From positions 7,528,001 to 7,592,000 of the forward strand of contig NC_080058.1 of assembly GCF_026212465.1 (NCBI RefSeq): DNA of 64,000 bases, in the 5' to 3' direction. Both the position numbers and the translations under genes were made by a program. Positions within the stretch are counted from its first letter, which is position 1; the number at the start of each line of letters is the position of its first letter. Shown piece by piece: positions 11,293 through 21,856 of the stretch. Under the pieces are notes generated by a model, which was given only the letters and a program-made list of their open reading frames with translations, was not told the origin of the DNA and searched no databases. Origin of the DNA: Amaranthus tricolor (Eukaryota; Streptophyta; Magnoliopsida; Caryophyllales; Amaranthaceae).

Positions 11293-11575
11293 CACTACAA
11301 AAAACTATTGAATTAGCGATGGAAAAATAACGAGGGGAAGAGTTGGTCGCCACTGGCGACGACAAGGCGAGAGAAGGACTAGTCACCAACTGAGAAAGTA
11401 CATTGTCGACGGGCTTTGTGGTCGCCAAAAGCCATTTTTCTTTTTTTTTTATTTTATTATTTGGCGATAGATTCGATGGTAGGCATTTCGTCGCCAATAA
11501 AAGGCAGTTTTTTTTTTTTTTTTTTTTTAATGCTTGGCGACGGGCGTGGGTTGTCGCCAGGTAAACCATGAAATT
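11293..11575 (+). mobile_element. Truncated CACTA-type transposon end
   Basis: The segment begins CACTACAAAAAAC, a typical CACTA terminal sequence. It then shows short subterminal repeats GGCGAC/GTCGCC in both orientations (about 11347, 11354, 11421, 11462, 11491, 11535, 11551), as CACTA ends usually do. The opposite end and any transposase are absent. Homology to the big inverted repeat begins at 11600. Confidence 0.65.
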
Positions 11576-12422
11576 TTTTTAAAATTTTAACTGATGGCTC
11601 ATGGGCAATATATTTAAGAGAACGTTAAACAGTTCAATTATTTATCTATTTTATTAAATAAACGCTATTGTCCCAATATAAACTAGAAAGATTTGTTAAA
11701 TATATAAACTATAACTTAAAATAATTCACAGCAGTACTCAAAATAATCTTTATTGAAGTGAAAATTTTAAAATAATCCGAATTATTTTTCAAATATACCA
11801 ATCAAGAGAATTTTGAGAAAATGCATAAAAACTTAAGCTCATTATGAAAAGGGTACATCAATTGTAATGATAATTTTGAAAAAATCAATACTAAAGATTA
11901 TTTTGAGTGGATGAGTTAAGAGTAAAAACTATTTTATTAAATTTTTCTAAAAAATCAATAAACAGTTACTCTTGCAAGAGACTAATAAAATATAGAGTAT
12001 ATAATTAAAAGAAATAGGATATTAAGATATCTAGCTAATAATTTCAATCCTTATTCAATATCCGGTTTAAAAACCAACATACGATAAAATTATCTAATTT
12101 CAAAAAATCGAATAAATTATCTGCTTTTTTAAATCGATACCAAATATTTCAAGCTTACTTTTTTGCACACCCCTAATTTTATCGCTTGTGTTGTAAATCT
12201 AAGTATCTAACCTCAGTATATATTGCCTAAAATTTACAATGAAATAAATTAAAATAAAATGGAAAACTACCAAAAAACCCAAAAACCCACGGGAAATTTT
12301 CTTTATAAGTATAGATTTTCTACATGTCCATTAATCCCATTTCGATTTTCGTTTATTAAACTTCAAACTTCCCCAAATCCCATCTCAATTCCTTAGTATC
12401 TCATCATCTTTTCAAAATCAAA

Positions 12423-13216
12423 ATGGGCAAAAACCAAAGAAACAAAAAAAACAAAAACAAACCCAAGAAAACCAAAAACAACCCCAACAAAAACCAAAAG
12501 CCAAAAACAACCTAAAGAAAAACAAAAACAACCCTTAGAAAATCAAAAAGAAAACCAAAAACAACCCCAAGATAAACAAAAACAACCCCAAGAAAAACAA
12601 AAACTATCAAATAAGACGGAAACAAAGGCGGGAACCAGTGGAATTCAGCACCATCATACATTTTTATATGAAACCTAATTTACCAACAGAATCTTGCAAA
12701 TCTAAAAGAAATTTTCACCATAGAGAATCATGGCAAAGAACAGGTAATAAATTCAGCCGTTCAAAAATTGGATATGGAGTTGACACTGATACAGGATAAC
12801 GACGCAGTAAATGAAATGTCGAATAACGTTCTGTTTGTTTTCATGGAGTCATTGTTGAAAAAGATTAAAGAAATGGAGAAACAGAATGGGTTATTGAAAA
12901 AAAAGAGATTGAGTCGATTGAGATTAGTGATCTGGGTGTTAATCTTGAGGAGATTAGTATGTTTAACCCGGAAATTAGGGATTTGGAATTAATAGAAAAG
13001 GATTTAGATATTGATAGAAAATGGCAAAGATTTAATATGAAATTGAGTCGTTTAATGGATGAAATTCCTGAACTGAAAAATATACAAAAATGGCTGCAAA
13101 ATAAGTTTAATGATATGGAGAACCAAATAGGGAATTAATCCTTAAGAAGTATGGGAAAGTAGTAAGTTCAGATCATGAGGAGAAGAAGATGAAAAGACTG
13201 AAGATAGTGGAGAATC
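12423..13216 (+). pseudogene. K/Q-rich coiled-coil family, copy D (left arm)
   Basis: The start is ATGGGCAAAAACCAAAGAAAC, as in copy E. A one-base loss in the A-rich tract shortly after shifts the frame, so the Lys/Gln repeat is not read through. Downstream the coiled-coil part is recognisable in pieces: LVIWVLILRRLV is an out-of-frame reading of the EISDLGVNLEEISKF segment. Then, in the correct frame, come RLMDEIPELKNIQ and KWLQNKFNDMENQIGN followed by a stop (about 13138). The copy extends past that stop toward the SSDEE-like acidic region, in another frame (to about 13216). It is not intact. It preserves the reading WLQNKFND, where copy F has a stop. Confidence 0.7.
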
Positions 13217-13253
13217 AAACAATGATTCATATATACTAAACACTTGTTTATTC

Positions 13254-13876
13254 TTCATATTAAATCCCTGCCATATACTATCAATATCTAAATCCTTTTC
13301 TATTAATTCCGAATTCCTAATTTCCGGGTTAAACTTACTAATCTCCTCAAGATTAACACCCAGATCACTAATCTCAATCGACTCCATCTCTTTTTTTTAA
13401 TAACCCATTCTGTTTTTCCATTTCTTCAATCTTTTTCAACAATGACTCCATGAAAACAAACAAAACCTTATTCGACATTTCATTTACTGCGTCGTTATCC
13501 TGTATCAGTGTCAACTCCATATCCAATTTTTGAACGGCCGAATTTATTACCTGTTCTTTGCCATGATTCTCTATGGCGATAATTTCTTTAAGATTTGCAA
13601 GATTCTGTTGGTAAATTAGGTTTCATATAAAAATGTATGATGGTGCTGAATTCCACTGATTCCCGCCTTTGTTTCCGTCTTATTTGATAGTTTTTGTTTT
13701 TCTTGGGGTTGTTTTTGTTTATCTTGAGGTTGTTTTTGGTTTTCTTTTTGATTTTCTAAGGGTTGTTTTTGTTTTTCTTTAGGTTGTTTTTGGCTTTCTT
13801 TTGGTTTTTCTTGGGGTTGTTTTTGGTTTTCTTGGGTTTGTTTTTGTTTTTGTTTGTTTCTTTGGTTTTTGCCCAT
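13254..13876 (-). pseudogene. K/Q-rich coiled-coil family, copy E (right arm)
   Basis: From 13876 the minus strand reads MGKNQRNKQKQKQTQENQ and then repeated QKQPQEKQ-type units, open for 86 codons to 13616. Later, ESIEISDLGVNLEEISKF and NPEIRNSELIEKDLDID are readable in another frame (13387-13254). The two parts are separated by a frameshift and stops. At 13254 the sequence crosses the hairpin centre and loses the family. The N-terminal repeat is highly basic and would be disordered. Its likely role is unknown; a coiled-coil scaffold is only a guess. Confidence 0.7.
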
Positions 13877-14867
13877 TTTGATTTTGAAAAGATAATGAAA
13901 TTCTAAGGAATTGAGATGGGATTTGGGGAAGTTTGAAGTTTAATAAACGAAAATGGAAATGGGATTAATGGACATGTAGAAAATCTATACTTATAAAGAA
14001 AATTTCCCGTGGGTTTTTGGGTTTTTTGGTAGTTTTCCGTTTTATTTTAATTTATTTCATTGTAAATTTTAGGCAATATATACTGAGATTAGATACTTAG
14101 ATTTACAACACAAGCGATAAAATTAGGGGTGTGCAAAAAAGTAAGTTTGAAATATTTGGTATCAATTTAAAAAAGCAGATAATTTATTCGATTTTTTGAA
14201 ATTAGATAATTTTATCGTATGTTGGTTTTTAAACCGAATATTGAATAAGGATTGAGATTATTAGCAAGATATCTTAATATCCTATTTCTTTTAATTATAT
14301 ACTCTATATTTTATTAGTCTCTTGCAAGAGTAACTGTTTATTGATTTTTTAGAAAAATTTAATAAAATAGTTTTTACTCTTAACTCATCCACTCAAAATA
14401 ATCTTTAGTATTGATTTTTTCAAAATTATCATTACAATTGATGTACCTTTCTCATGATAAACTTAAGTTTTTATGCATTTTCTCAAAATTCTCTTGATTG
14501 GTATATTTGAAAAATAATTTGGATTATTTTAAAGTTTTCACCTCAATAAAGATTATTTTGAGTACCGCTGTGAATTATTTTAAGTAATAAGTTATAGTTT
14601 ATATCTTTAACAAATCTTTCTAGTTTATATTGGGACAATAGGGCTTATTTAATAAAATAGATAAATAATTGAACTGCTTAACGTTCTCCTAAATATATTG
14701 CCCATACAATCCTAATTATTTATAAATTCCCCAACCCATTTAATTAAGTGATATTTTTAATTTTATCTAAAGAAAAAAAACTGACTTTTAATTCTTTGTT
14801 GCAATTTCATATCGATATTATTATATCATAATTGATTTTATCTGGCACATGAGATACATGTATACCA

Positions 14868-15760
14868 ATTAAGAGAATAGAAACATTGTTTATTCACCAG
14901 TAATATGTTATCTCAGTCTTGCAATATGTACAGGATTTTTAACCTCTTTATGATATTGAGTTGGTTCAATTTTGACTCTTACATGTACATAGCTAGGCCT
15001 AGGGGTGTTCAATGGGCCAGGTTTTCATTTTGAGCCCATATCCGGCCCACTTCTAGAAGGGCTTTGTAAGGGCCGGGCCAAAAAGGGGCTATATTATAAT
15101 CAAAATGAAGCGGCTATAAAAGGGTTCAATAAAGGCCAAAAATAGGCCTTTGTAAATAATATAATTAATGTATAATTTAAATAGTATAAATGACAATATC
15201 AAAGAAATTATTAATATTTTTTCAATCTAATTATTATAAATGATAATTTAATTGTTATAAATTGATAAATAAGAATTAAAATAATTTTTAATAGTAAAAA
15301 TGGGTCGGGTTGGGCCAAAGCAGGCTTTGAAAGCCCGACCCATATTTACTTAAGCCCGACCTGACCCTTATCCGGCCGATTGATCACCCCTATACATAAC
15401 TAACTTGTCGATCAATTTAATTTTAATGCATACAACTTATTTTGAATAAAATCAAATCATGCTCAATCTTAATTACAATCTTTGCAAAATAGTTTCCACT
15501 ACAATTGTTATAAGTTAACTTTAACTATAGCTTATGGACACTTCAATTTATCATCCCAAATCACAAATTCTTGTATAAGACAGTCTCATAGTGATTCATG
15601 CTTCATATTTTGATTAAATAGCCAATAATAGAAACTTTTAGCGTAATGGACCCAATTTTACAACTTAATCTAGCCACAAATATGAAAATATTAAGAAAAA
15701 CAGAATTTTACAGTCCCAACAACTTGAAAATTTTGAAAGTGTAATTGATGTACTCGATAA
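14868..15760. repeat. Direct duplicate block (partner at 10036-10540), carrying a MITE
   Basis: It contains the same ordered stretches as 10036-10540, for example CAGTAATATGTTATCTCAGTC, GGTTCAATTTTGACTC, GTCGATCAATTTAATTTTAA and AAATCATGCTCAATCTTA. It is interrupted by about 390 bp at 15000-15391. This block lies directly outside the large inverted repeat. Confidence 0.75.
15000..15391. mobile_element. hAT-like MITE inserted in duplicate block
   Basis: The ends are TAGGGGTGTTCAATGGGCC and the complement of TAGGGGTGATCAATCGGCC, two mismatches in 19 bp. The interior is rich in GGGCCGGGCC-like words. The related block at 10036 lacks this DNA at the corresponding point, so it is an insertion. 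The TAGGGGTG end is typical of plant hAT non-autonomous elements. A clean 8-bp target duplication was not seen; only TACATA-like words flank it. Confidence 0.7.
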
Positions 15761-15884
15761 TTATTCTATTTGTAATGAATCGAATTAATTTCCCCAAAAC
15801 TACAAAAGTAATAAGCAAAAAGCTATTTAGTATACACGTTTACAAATCTTTAAGGCATATAAGCAAAAAAACAAGGGAGTTAAT

Positions 15885-15990
15885 AAATTTTGCAACCTTT
15901 TTCATTTTATCGCCGCCCCCTTCAAATGAAATTACGAATTTGTCTTTGAATTTTAAAAAATTACAATTTTGCCACTCCCTATAAATTTCT
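15885..15990 (+). repeat. Dispersed repeat fragment (related to 666-800)
   Basis: TTTTTCATTTTATCGCCGCC, then GAATTTGTC and TTTTGCCACTCCC, match the minus strand of 666-800. The AAT microsatellite starts immediately after it. In both places the repeat, AAT-rich DNA and a TCGCC hairpin occur close together. Confidence 0.45.
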
Positions 15991-15994
15991 TATT

Positions 15995-15997
<3 letters not shown>

Positions 15998-16061
<64 letters not shown>

Positions 16062-16140
16062 TCAATAACAACAATAATAATAATAATTAACTTTTTTATA
16101 TTCTTCAAAAAGAATATAAATAAAATTAATAATAATAACA

Positions 16141-16217
<77 letters not shown>

Positions 16218-16317
16218 ATTAAAAATAATAATTATTATTCAAAAAGAAAAAAAAATATTAAATCGCCCGGATTTAGGCGATTCATTTTTTTTTTTTCTTT
16301 TTGGAAAATTTATATTA

Positions 16318-16350
<33 letters not shown>

Positions 16351-16369
16351 ATAACAACAATAATTCAAA

Positions 16370-16414
<45 letters not shown>

Positions 16415-16430
16415 TCATTTATATTTTTAA
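15998..16430. repeat. AAT/ATT microsatellite cluster
   Basis: Long AAT runs (about 15998-16035, 16139-16213, 16317-16332) and a mirror ATT run (16372-16410) are separated by short AT-rich pieces. A hairpin AATCGCCCGGATTTAGGCGATT lies at 16261-16282. The open frames across it, encoding poly-Asn, poly-Ile or poly-Leu, are artefacts of the triplet repeat. Confidence 0.9.
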
Positions 16431-17071
16431 TAAAAGCTCAATCAGCAGGGAAGCTAAATGTTGTCATGAGAGATTCACTTTATACTTGACATGGATCCAA
16501 TTAGTCTCTTAATTCAAAATATAAAGAGTGCACATACCAAAAAAACCTTTCTCTTGAACAACAAGAAATGAACTGCAATGCAAAATAGAGATCAGTTTAG
16601 GGTAAAATAGACTGACCTCGGCTTATAGAAAACTGAAAATAAGGTCTTAGTTTGAATTGCATGAGCGGCTGTGGCAAGAACACCAAGGTGCATACTATGA
16701 CTAGAAATAACAGAAGATGGCATATTGTTTAGCTGCCTCATCAACCTCCTCACTCCAACACGCAGTTCTCCATTTTCACCCCTATCGATAAGTAAAAATG
16801 AAATTCAATTACAATATTTATGAACGAAACGGGAACTTTTACCAGTTACCCCAGTAAAAAACAAAAAAAATATTTCCAACGAACAATATATAAATTACCG
16901 TAAAAATATTAAATGCATCACTAGCTAGTAGCTTCTTGGAACTGACAAATACACTCCACCCTGTAGTGAGTAGGTCACGCCTTGGTTGCCCTGCGTGATG
17001 TTTCTTGGAACTGACAAATATAAAAAAGTTAATAATAATATTATTATTATTAATATAAATTTTCCAAAAAG

Positions 17072-17105
<34 letters not shown>

Positions 17106-17112
17106 GAATCGC
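16270..17112. mobile_element. TIR-bounded segment carrying auxin response factor exons
   Basis: The left edge GGCGATTCATTTTTTTTT, then CTTTTTGGAAAATTTATATTA and an AAT run, is the reverse complement of the right edge ATATAAATTTTCCAAAAAG, then a long A tract and TGAATCGCC ending at 17112. The inverted ends are about 70 bp. The right edge cuts the K/Q-rich gene copy F directly after its ADDGE codons. The interior contains parts of an ARF gene on the minus strand. This looks like a transposon that captured gene sequence, although no clear target duplication was found and the ends could instead be a family-specific AT repeat. Confidence 0.5.
16540..17000 (-). pseudogene. ARF: Auxin response factor (ARF) gene fragment
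   Basis: One exon (about 17000-16899) encodes AGQPRRDLLTTGWSVFVSSK and KLLASDAF. This is the C-terminal end of the ARF B3 DNA-binding domain. It stops at a GT donor. The next exon (16781-16617) has AG and GT borders and encodes [19 protein letters not shown], then [19 protein letters not shown] and FSVFYKPR. This is the hallmark start of the ARF middle/auxiliary region. A short third exon near 16571-16545 may read SSFLVVQEK. The family is certain. The B3 start, activation or repression domain and PB1 domain are absent, so it is a captured or relic fragment. A 20-bp duplication of the FVSSKK coding sequence at 17001-17022 lies just upstream. Confidence 0.85.
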
Positions 17113-17778
17113 CATTCTCCATCATCAGCCCTTAATTCCTCCATTTTGTTGCAGATTTCTAATTCCGGTCCATTCTGCTTCTCCTCATCTGAACTCACAA
17201 TTTCCATGGCTGATTCCCCATTCTTCTCAAGGATTAATTCCTTGTGTGGTTCTCCGGATAAAGACCAGATCATTGAACTTATTTTACAGACATATTTGTG
17301 TATTTTTCAGCCCATGAATTTCATCCATTAAACGACTCAGATCCATATCAAACCCTTGCAATTTTTCATCCACTTTCAAATTCAACTCATCCAATTTCTT
17401 ATCAGAATCGTTTTCTTTTGATACCGATTCCCCGATTACCGGGTTAAACTTACTAATCTCCTCAAGATTAACACTCAGTTCACTAATCAGCCCAATTAGA
17501 CGATCTTTTTCACTCTTTATCTCATCTCTGTCTTTCTCAACTTTCCCGTTTTCTTTCTTCATTTCTTCAATCTGGGCATGTAACGCTTGGACTTGTGATT
17601 GGGACCCTTTCAACTCATTATCCAAAGATTGAACGGTCATCGAAAGCGAATTTATTACCTGATCTTTGCCATCATCTATTTCGAAAATTATAGGAGGGTG
17701 CGGATTTTGACTGGTTCCCGCCTTATCGGCCTTATTTGGTTGTTTTTGTTTCTTTTGGTTTCGTTTCTTTATGGCCAT
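17113..17778 (-). pseudogene. K/Q-rich coiled-coil family, copy F: best-preserved copy, interrupted
   Basis: The start at 17778 gives MAIKKRNQKKQKQPNKADKAG, then PPIIFEIDDGKDQVINSL. A long heptad-like region follows (SLDNELKGSQSQVQALHAQI, EEMKKENGKVEKDRDEIKSE, SELSVNLEEISKFNP) up to RLMDEIHGLKNTQICL and a stop at about 17286. Copy D reads Gln where this stop (TAA) stands, so a single C-to-T change probably caused it. Downstream, another frame gives NGESAMEIVSSDEEKQNG and CNKMEELRADDGE, and is then cut by the inserted segment at 17112. Joined in concept with copy C, the family is a basic N-terminus, a coiled coil, an acidic linker and a membrane anchor. I do not recognise it. Confidence 0.65.
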
Positions 17779-18817
17779 TTTGAAATGATAATGAGATTCA
17801 AAGGAATTGGAATGAGATTTGGGAAGTTATAAAGTTTATTAAACGAAAATCGAAATGGGTTTGATGGAGATGTAGAAAATCCATATTTATAAAGAAAATT
17901 TCCTACCGGTTTTTGGGTTTTATGGTTGTTAGGGATTTGAAAGAATTAAAAATTTTAAATTTCTAATCAATCCCTTTGATTTATAAATCACTGTAAAAAA
18001 TAATAAAATAAATTTTAAAAAAAAATAAATTAAAACAACAAAACTCTTACCCTTTATATAAGCGTGATTCCGTAATTTGTTAACCACACAAATAACCGTT
18101 ATTTACTAAAATCTTTTGTAAAGAATTCGTGTTTTATTTATTATAATTTTATTTTATTTATAATGGGGTTAGATTATAACACCAAGGTTAAAATTAGGGT
18201 TGTGCAAAAATATTCCTTTTGAAATATTTGATTTTTGTATTAAAAAATCGAATAATTTATTCAATTTTTGAAATTGGATAATTTTGTTTGGATGTTCGGT
18301 TTAAAAAACCGGATATTCGTTTTCTTTTTTTCCTTATCATATATGTATATATTATTATAAAACTTTGTCTAGGCTGTCGAATATACTGACATTACTATTC
18401 TCAACTACAATTAAGTTGTATTATAACCTATTGTGATTAAATTAGAATTTGATTATCCAATCATATTCTTAAAATGATTTTCTTTTAAACTTTAAAAAAT
18501 TAAGCTTTGTTGAAGAAAGAAAGTGAAATAAACTTAAATATTTATGTGTAGAAAATTGTAATTTTAAAAAAACCCCATAAAAAAGAATTTAAAAATCGAA
18601 TATTTGATATCTGATCCTGATATCTAGATTAAACCTAAAATCCGAATTTTGGGTATGCAACTTTTTCGGATCGAAACCGGATCTTGATTTTCACTATCTG
18701 AAAAATTGGTGTCCAAATTCGGATGATTATATTCCGGTATCTAATTTTGAGCACTTTAGTTAAAATTAAGAGTTGAAGAGGTTGGAAATCGAGTCTGAGC
18801 ACTTCAAATTTAAATAT
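17779..18817. other. Upstream flank of copy F and older repeat
   Basis: 17779-17930 matches the upstream flank of the other family copies (AAACGAAAATCGAAATGG, TTTATAAAGAAAATTTCC). From about 18190 (AAAATTAGGGTTGTGCAAAA) onward lies a repeat also seen near 12020-12180 and 14120-14230, rich in GGATATTCG and CGGATCGAAACCGG words. The GGGGTGTGCAAAA edge suggests a hAT-type MITE, but I could not pair its ends. Confidence 0.4.
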
Positions 18818-18819
18818 TA

Positions 18820-19077
18820 CTCCTCCTATTTTCAAATATTATTGACATTGATATTTTTGTTGTAGATTCCAATGCAAATTTTAAAGTCAAATAATTTTAA
18901 TTATAAGTTTTTAAAAATTATAAAAAGTTGATATTTACAAAGTATATATTGAGACGAATATATCAAAATCCCACATAAATATAATTTTTTTTATAAATTA
19001 ATGAGAAATCGTAGTCAAAGTTTGACACTAAAATTTATAAATTTTATTTAAGAAAAAACACATAACAACGGAGGGAG
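18820..19077. mobile_element. Stowaway-like MITE
   Basis: The ends are CTCCTCCTATTTTCAAATA and ACAACGGAGGGAG, flanked by TA on both sides (18818-18819 and 19078-19079). CTCCCTCCG-type ends and the TA target are the usual Stowaway/Tc1-mariner signature. Relatives without clean ends lie at 7150-7500, 19270-20065, 41725-41990, 43960-44720, 44815-45015 and 47540-47810. Confidence 0.75.
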
Positions 19078-19495
19078 TATCATATTTTGAGGGCTGTTTG
19101 ATGTTTTGTAATAATTAATGGCTCTACTAGAGTTCAACATTTATAAAATTCAAGTCTAATCTACTAAATTAATCATGAATGTGGGCAATTAGCTTCTTAA
19201 ATTTTGCCAATTTTAAAATTAAACCCCTTAATTTTTGATTAAGACAAAATAGTCTTATATTTTTTAATTCAAATATTTTCTTCGTTTTTTTTGTTTGTCC
19301 CTTTTTTTACACGCATTTTAAAGCAAATTTTAAACTTTAATATCTTTAAGTATGTATCATAAAAAATCTGTAAAATTATACATTAAATAACTTTGTATCA
19401 AAATGAATTTAACAAGATTTTATATGAATATAATTTATCTTTAATATATGTTTTAAAAATTAAATTTAAATTTCTATTTCCTAAAGTAGAAAAAT

Positions 19496-20025
19496 GGGAA
19501 ATTCCACGTGGTAACCTTGAGATTTTGAGTTTTCCACGTGGTAATCAAAACTTTTAAAAATCCACGCGGTAACCCTGAGGTTTACCAAATTCTTCCACCG
19601 TGACCTTTTTGCACATGAAACGTTAGCAAACACCAATTTCAAAGCTTTAACGTTATTGTACGTCTATTTATGCGACTCACCATTTCAAATGCCATCAGTT
19701 TCAAGCTTTTCCCCCAAAACATAAACCTTAACTCTACCATCTTTCATCTAAATCATATTTTTTCCCCGAAATCAAAAAATGGTAGAGTTAGGGTTTATAT
19801 TTAGGGGGAAAAAGGTTGAGATTGATGGCATTTGAACTAGTGAGTCGCAAAAATAGGCATAGAACAACCTTAAAGCTTCAAAATTAACGTTTGCTAATAT
19901 TTTATGTGCAAAAAGGTCACTGTGGAACAATTTGGTGAACCTCAGGGTTACCACGTGGATTTTTTCAAAGTTTTGATTATCACGTAGAAAACTCAAAACC
20001 TTAGGTTTACCACATAAAATTTTCT
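19496..20025. mobile_element. MULE-type foldback MITE with 9-bp target duplication
   Basis: The whole 530 bp is an inverted repeat. The left half begins GGGAAATTCCACGTGGTAAC and the right half ends with its imperfect complement. The centre lies near 19765 (CTAACTCTACCATC ... GATGGTAGAGTTAG-like words). The 9-bp duplication TAGAAAAAT flanks it at 19487-19495 and 20026-20034. It is inserted in a decayed Stowaway-like element whose halves lie at about 19270-19486 and 20035-20065. A short ORF inside has no domain and is not called. Confidence 0.88.
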
Positions 20026-20690
20026 TAGAAAAATTTAAATGGACAAATGAAAACAAATATTATTTTTCGCCATAATTTGCTAAAAACAAAACGGCTATGT
20101 CAATTGTCAACAGTTCGGTGGCATTTTATATTTTCAAGCCAAGAATGAGGGTTAGTTTTTCAATTGTCTTCAATTTGAATTTCAATATAATAGCATAGGT
20201 TTTATGTTCAATGGACAATAAGATCTTGTTTTTCTTTGGATGGCTATTCAATGATTCAATCTGAATCTATCTTTGATATGAGAAATTTAATTCGATTTGC
20301 GTTCCCTTTTGTAGCGAATCATTTATTAAGAAAAATTGAGAAGCTTAACACGAGAAATATAATATCGGACTATGAATTTGATTATATAGTCCGAGTTCGA
20401 TTCAGAGACGAACTGAAGTTGGACTTTATAAAAATACCGATACTCCAATCTGACCCGACTTCGATTCCGACTCGACCCGACATCCAACTCCAAATTGAAT
20501 ATAATTATGATATTCAAAGTTTTTAAACGCAAAGTTTTTGGTTTCATAATTGAATATTAAAAGAGAGATCAAGAGATTTATAGCCAAAGTTTTTAGCGAA
20601 AATATAACCCAAATCGAAAACAACTCTCATAATCGGATCATAAAATCAAATAATTCAAAAATTTTGTAAAATAAGAAGTTATTGTGATTG

Positions 20691-21250
<560 letters not shown>

Positions 21251-21856
21251 TAGCCATTTTTATAGTAAAAGAACATACTTAAAATTCATTTAATATTTTT
21301 AAAACTCTGTTATTATTCAAAAAATACATACTCATATTTTCTGTGAATGGATACACTAATCATATTATGAATAATTTAGTAAACAAACACACCAACTAGA
21401 TGCAGTAACAATGATCCTTATTAAATTAAGTAATGTCAAGTAGAGTGATCTTGTAATAGATTTATCAAAGCTAGAGTATATTAGTTTTGAAGATTAATTT
21501 AATTATTAATTATTTTCACAATCAAAATTTTAAAAATTATTAATTATGAAGATTAATTTAATTATTTATAAGTCAGTAAAATCAAATAAAACAAATCCTC
21601 AACTGTTAATCCAGATTAGAAAAACAACTCTAATCTAGCAAAATTTTTCATTAAAAAGCTGAGAGTCCCAACTCCCATGCGTGTTATTCATAAAATAGTC
21701 ATGTTATAGTCAAACGTCTCAATTTAATCACTAGAAACCAAAACATATAGAAATTAGGGTCCAATAATATAGTTGATTGGGTGGGCTAAGGCCCAATTTA
21801 GTATTTTTGTGTAGAATTTTTTGGAATCGGTGGAATCGTACGTATGTAGTTGCTAT

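Larger units (their letters stand above)
11600..14706. repeat. Large inverted repeat: arms of ~1.45 kb, ~0.2 kb spacer
   Basis: The left arm (11600-13042) is the reverse complement of the right arm (13254-14706). The outer edges are ATGGGCAATATATTTAAGAG on the left and its near complement ending at 14706. The inner edges are TTTAATATGAA at 13042 and TTCATATTAA at 13254. Identity looks high by eye, with scattered substitutions and a few short indels in the K/Q-rich part. Each arm contains a flank with an older GGGGTGTGCAAAA repeat edge, a promoter-proximal block, and a copy of the K/Q-rich gene. The spacer continues the left gene copy. Transcription across it would give a long hairpin RNA. Confidence 0.9.

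Noticed and set aside
15953..16430. Open frames encoding poly-Leu, poly-Ile and poly-Asn
   Set aside because: They are translations of an AAT/ATT microsatellite with no start context, domain or splice evidence.
19772..20056. A 94-codon frame on the minus strand
   Set aside because: It lies within a self-complementary MULE-type MITE and has no recognisable domain.
20236..20526. A 96-codon plus-strand frame
   Set aside because: It resembles no known protein, has overlapping frames of similar length on the other strand, and shows no codon bias or splice context.
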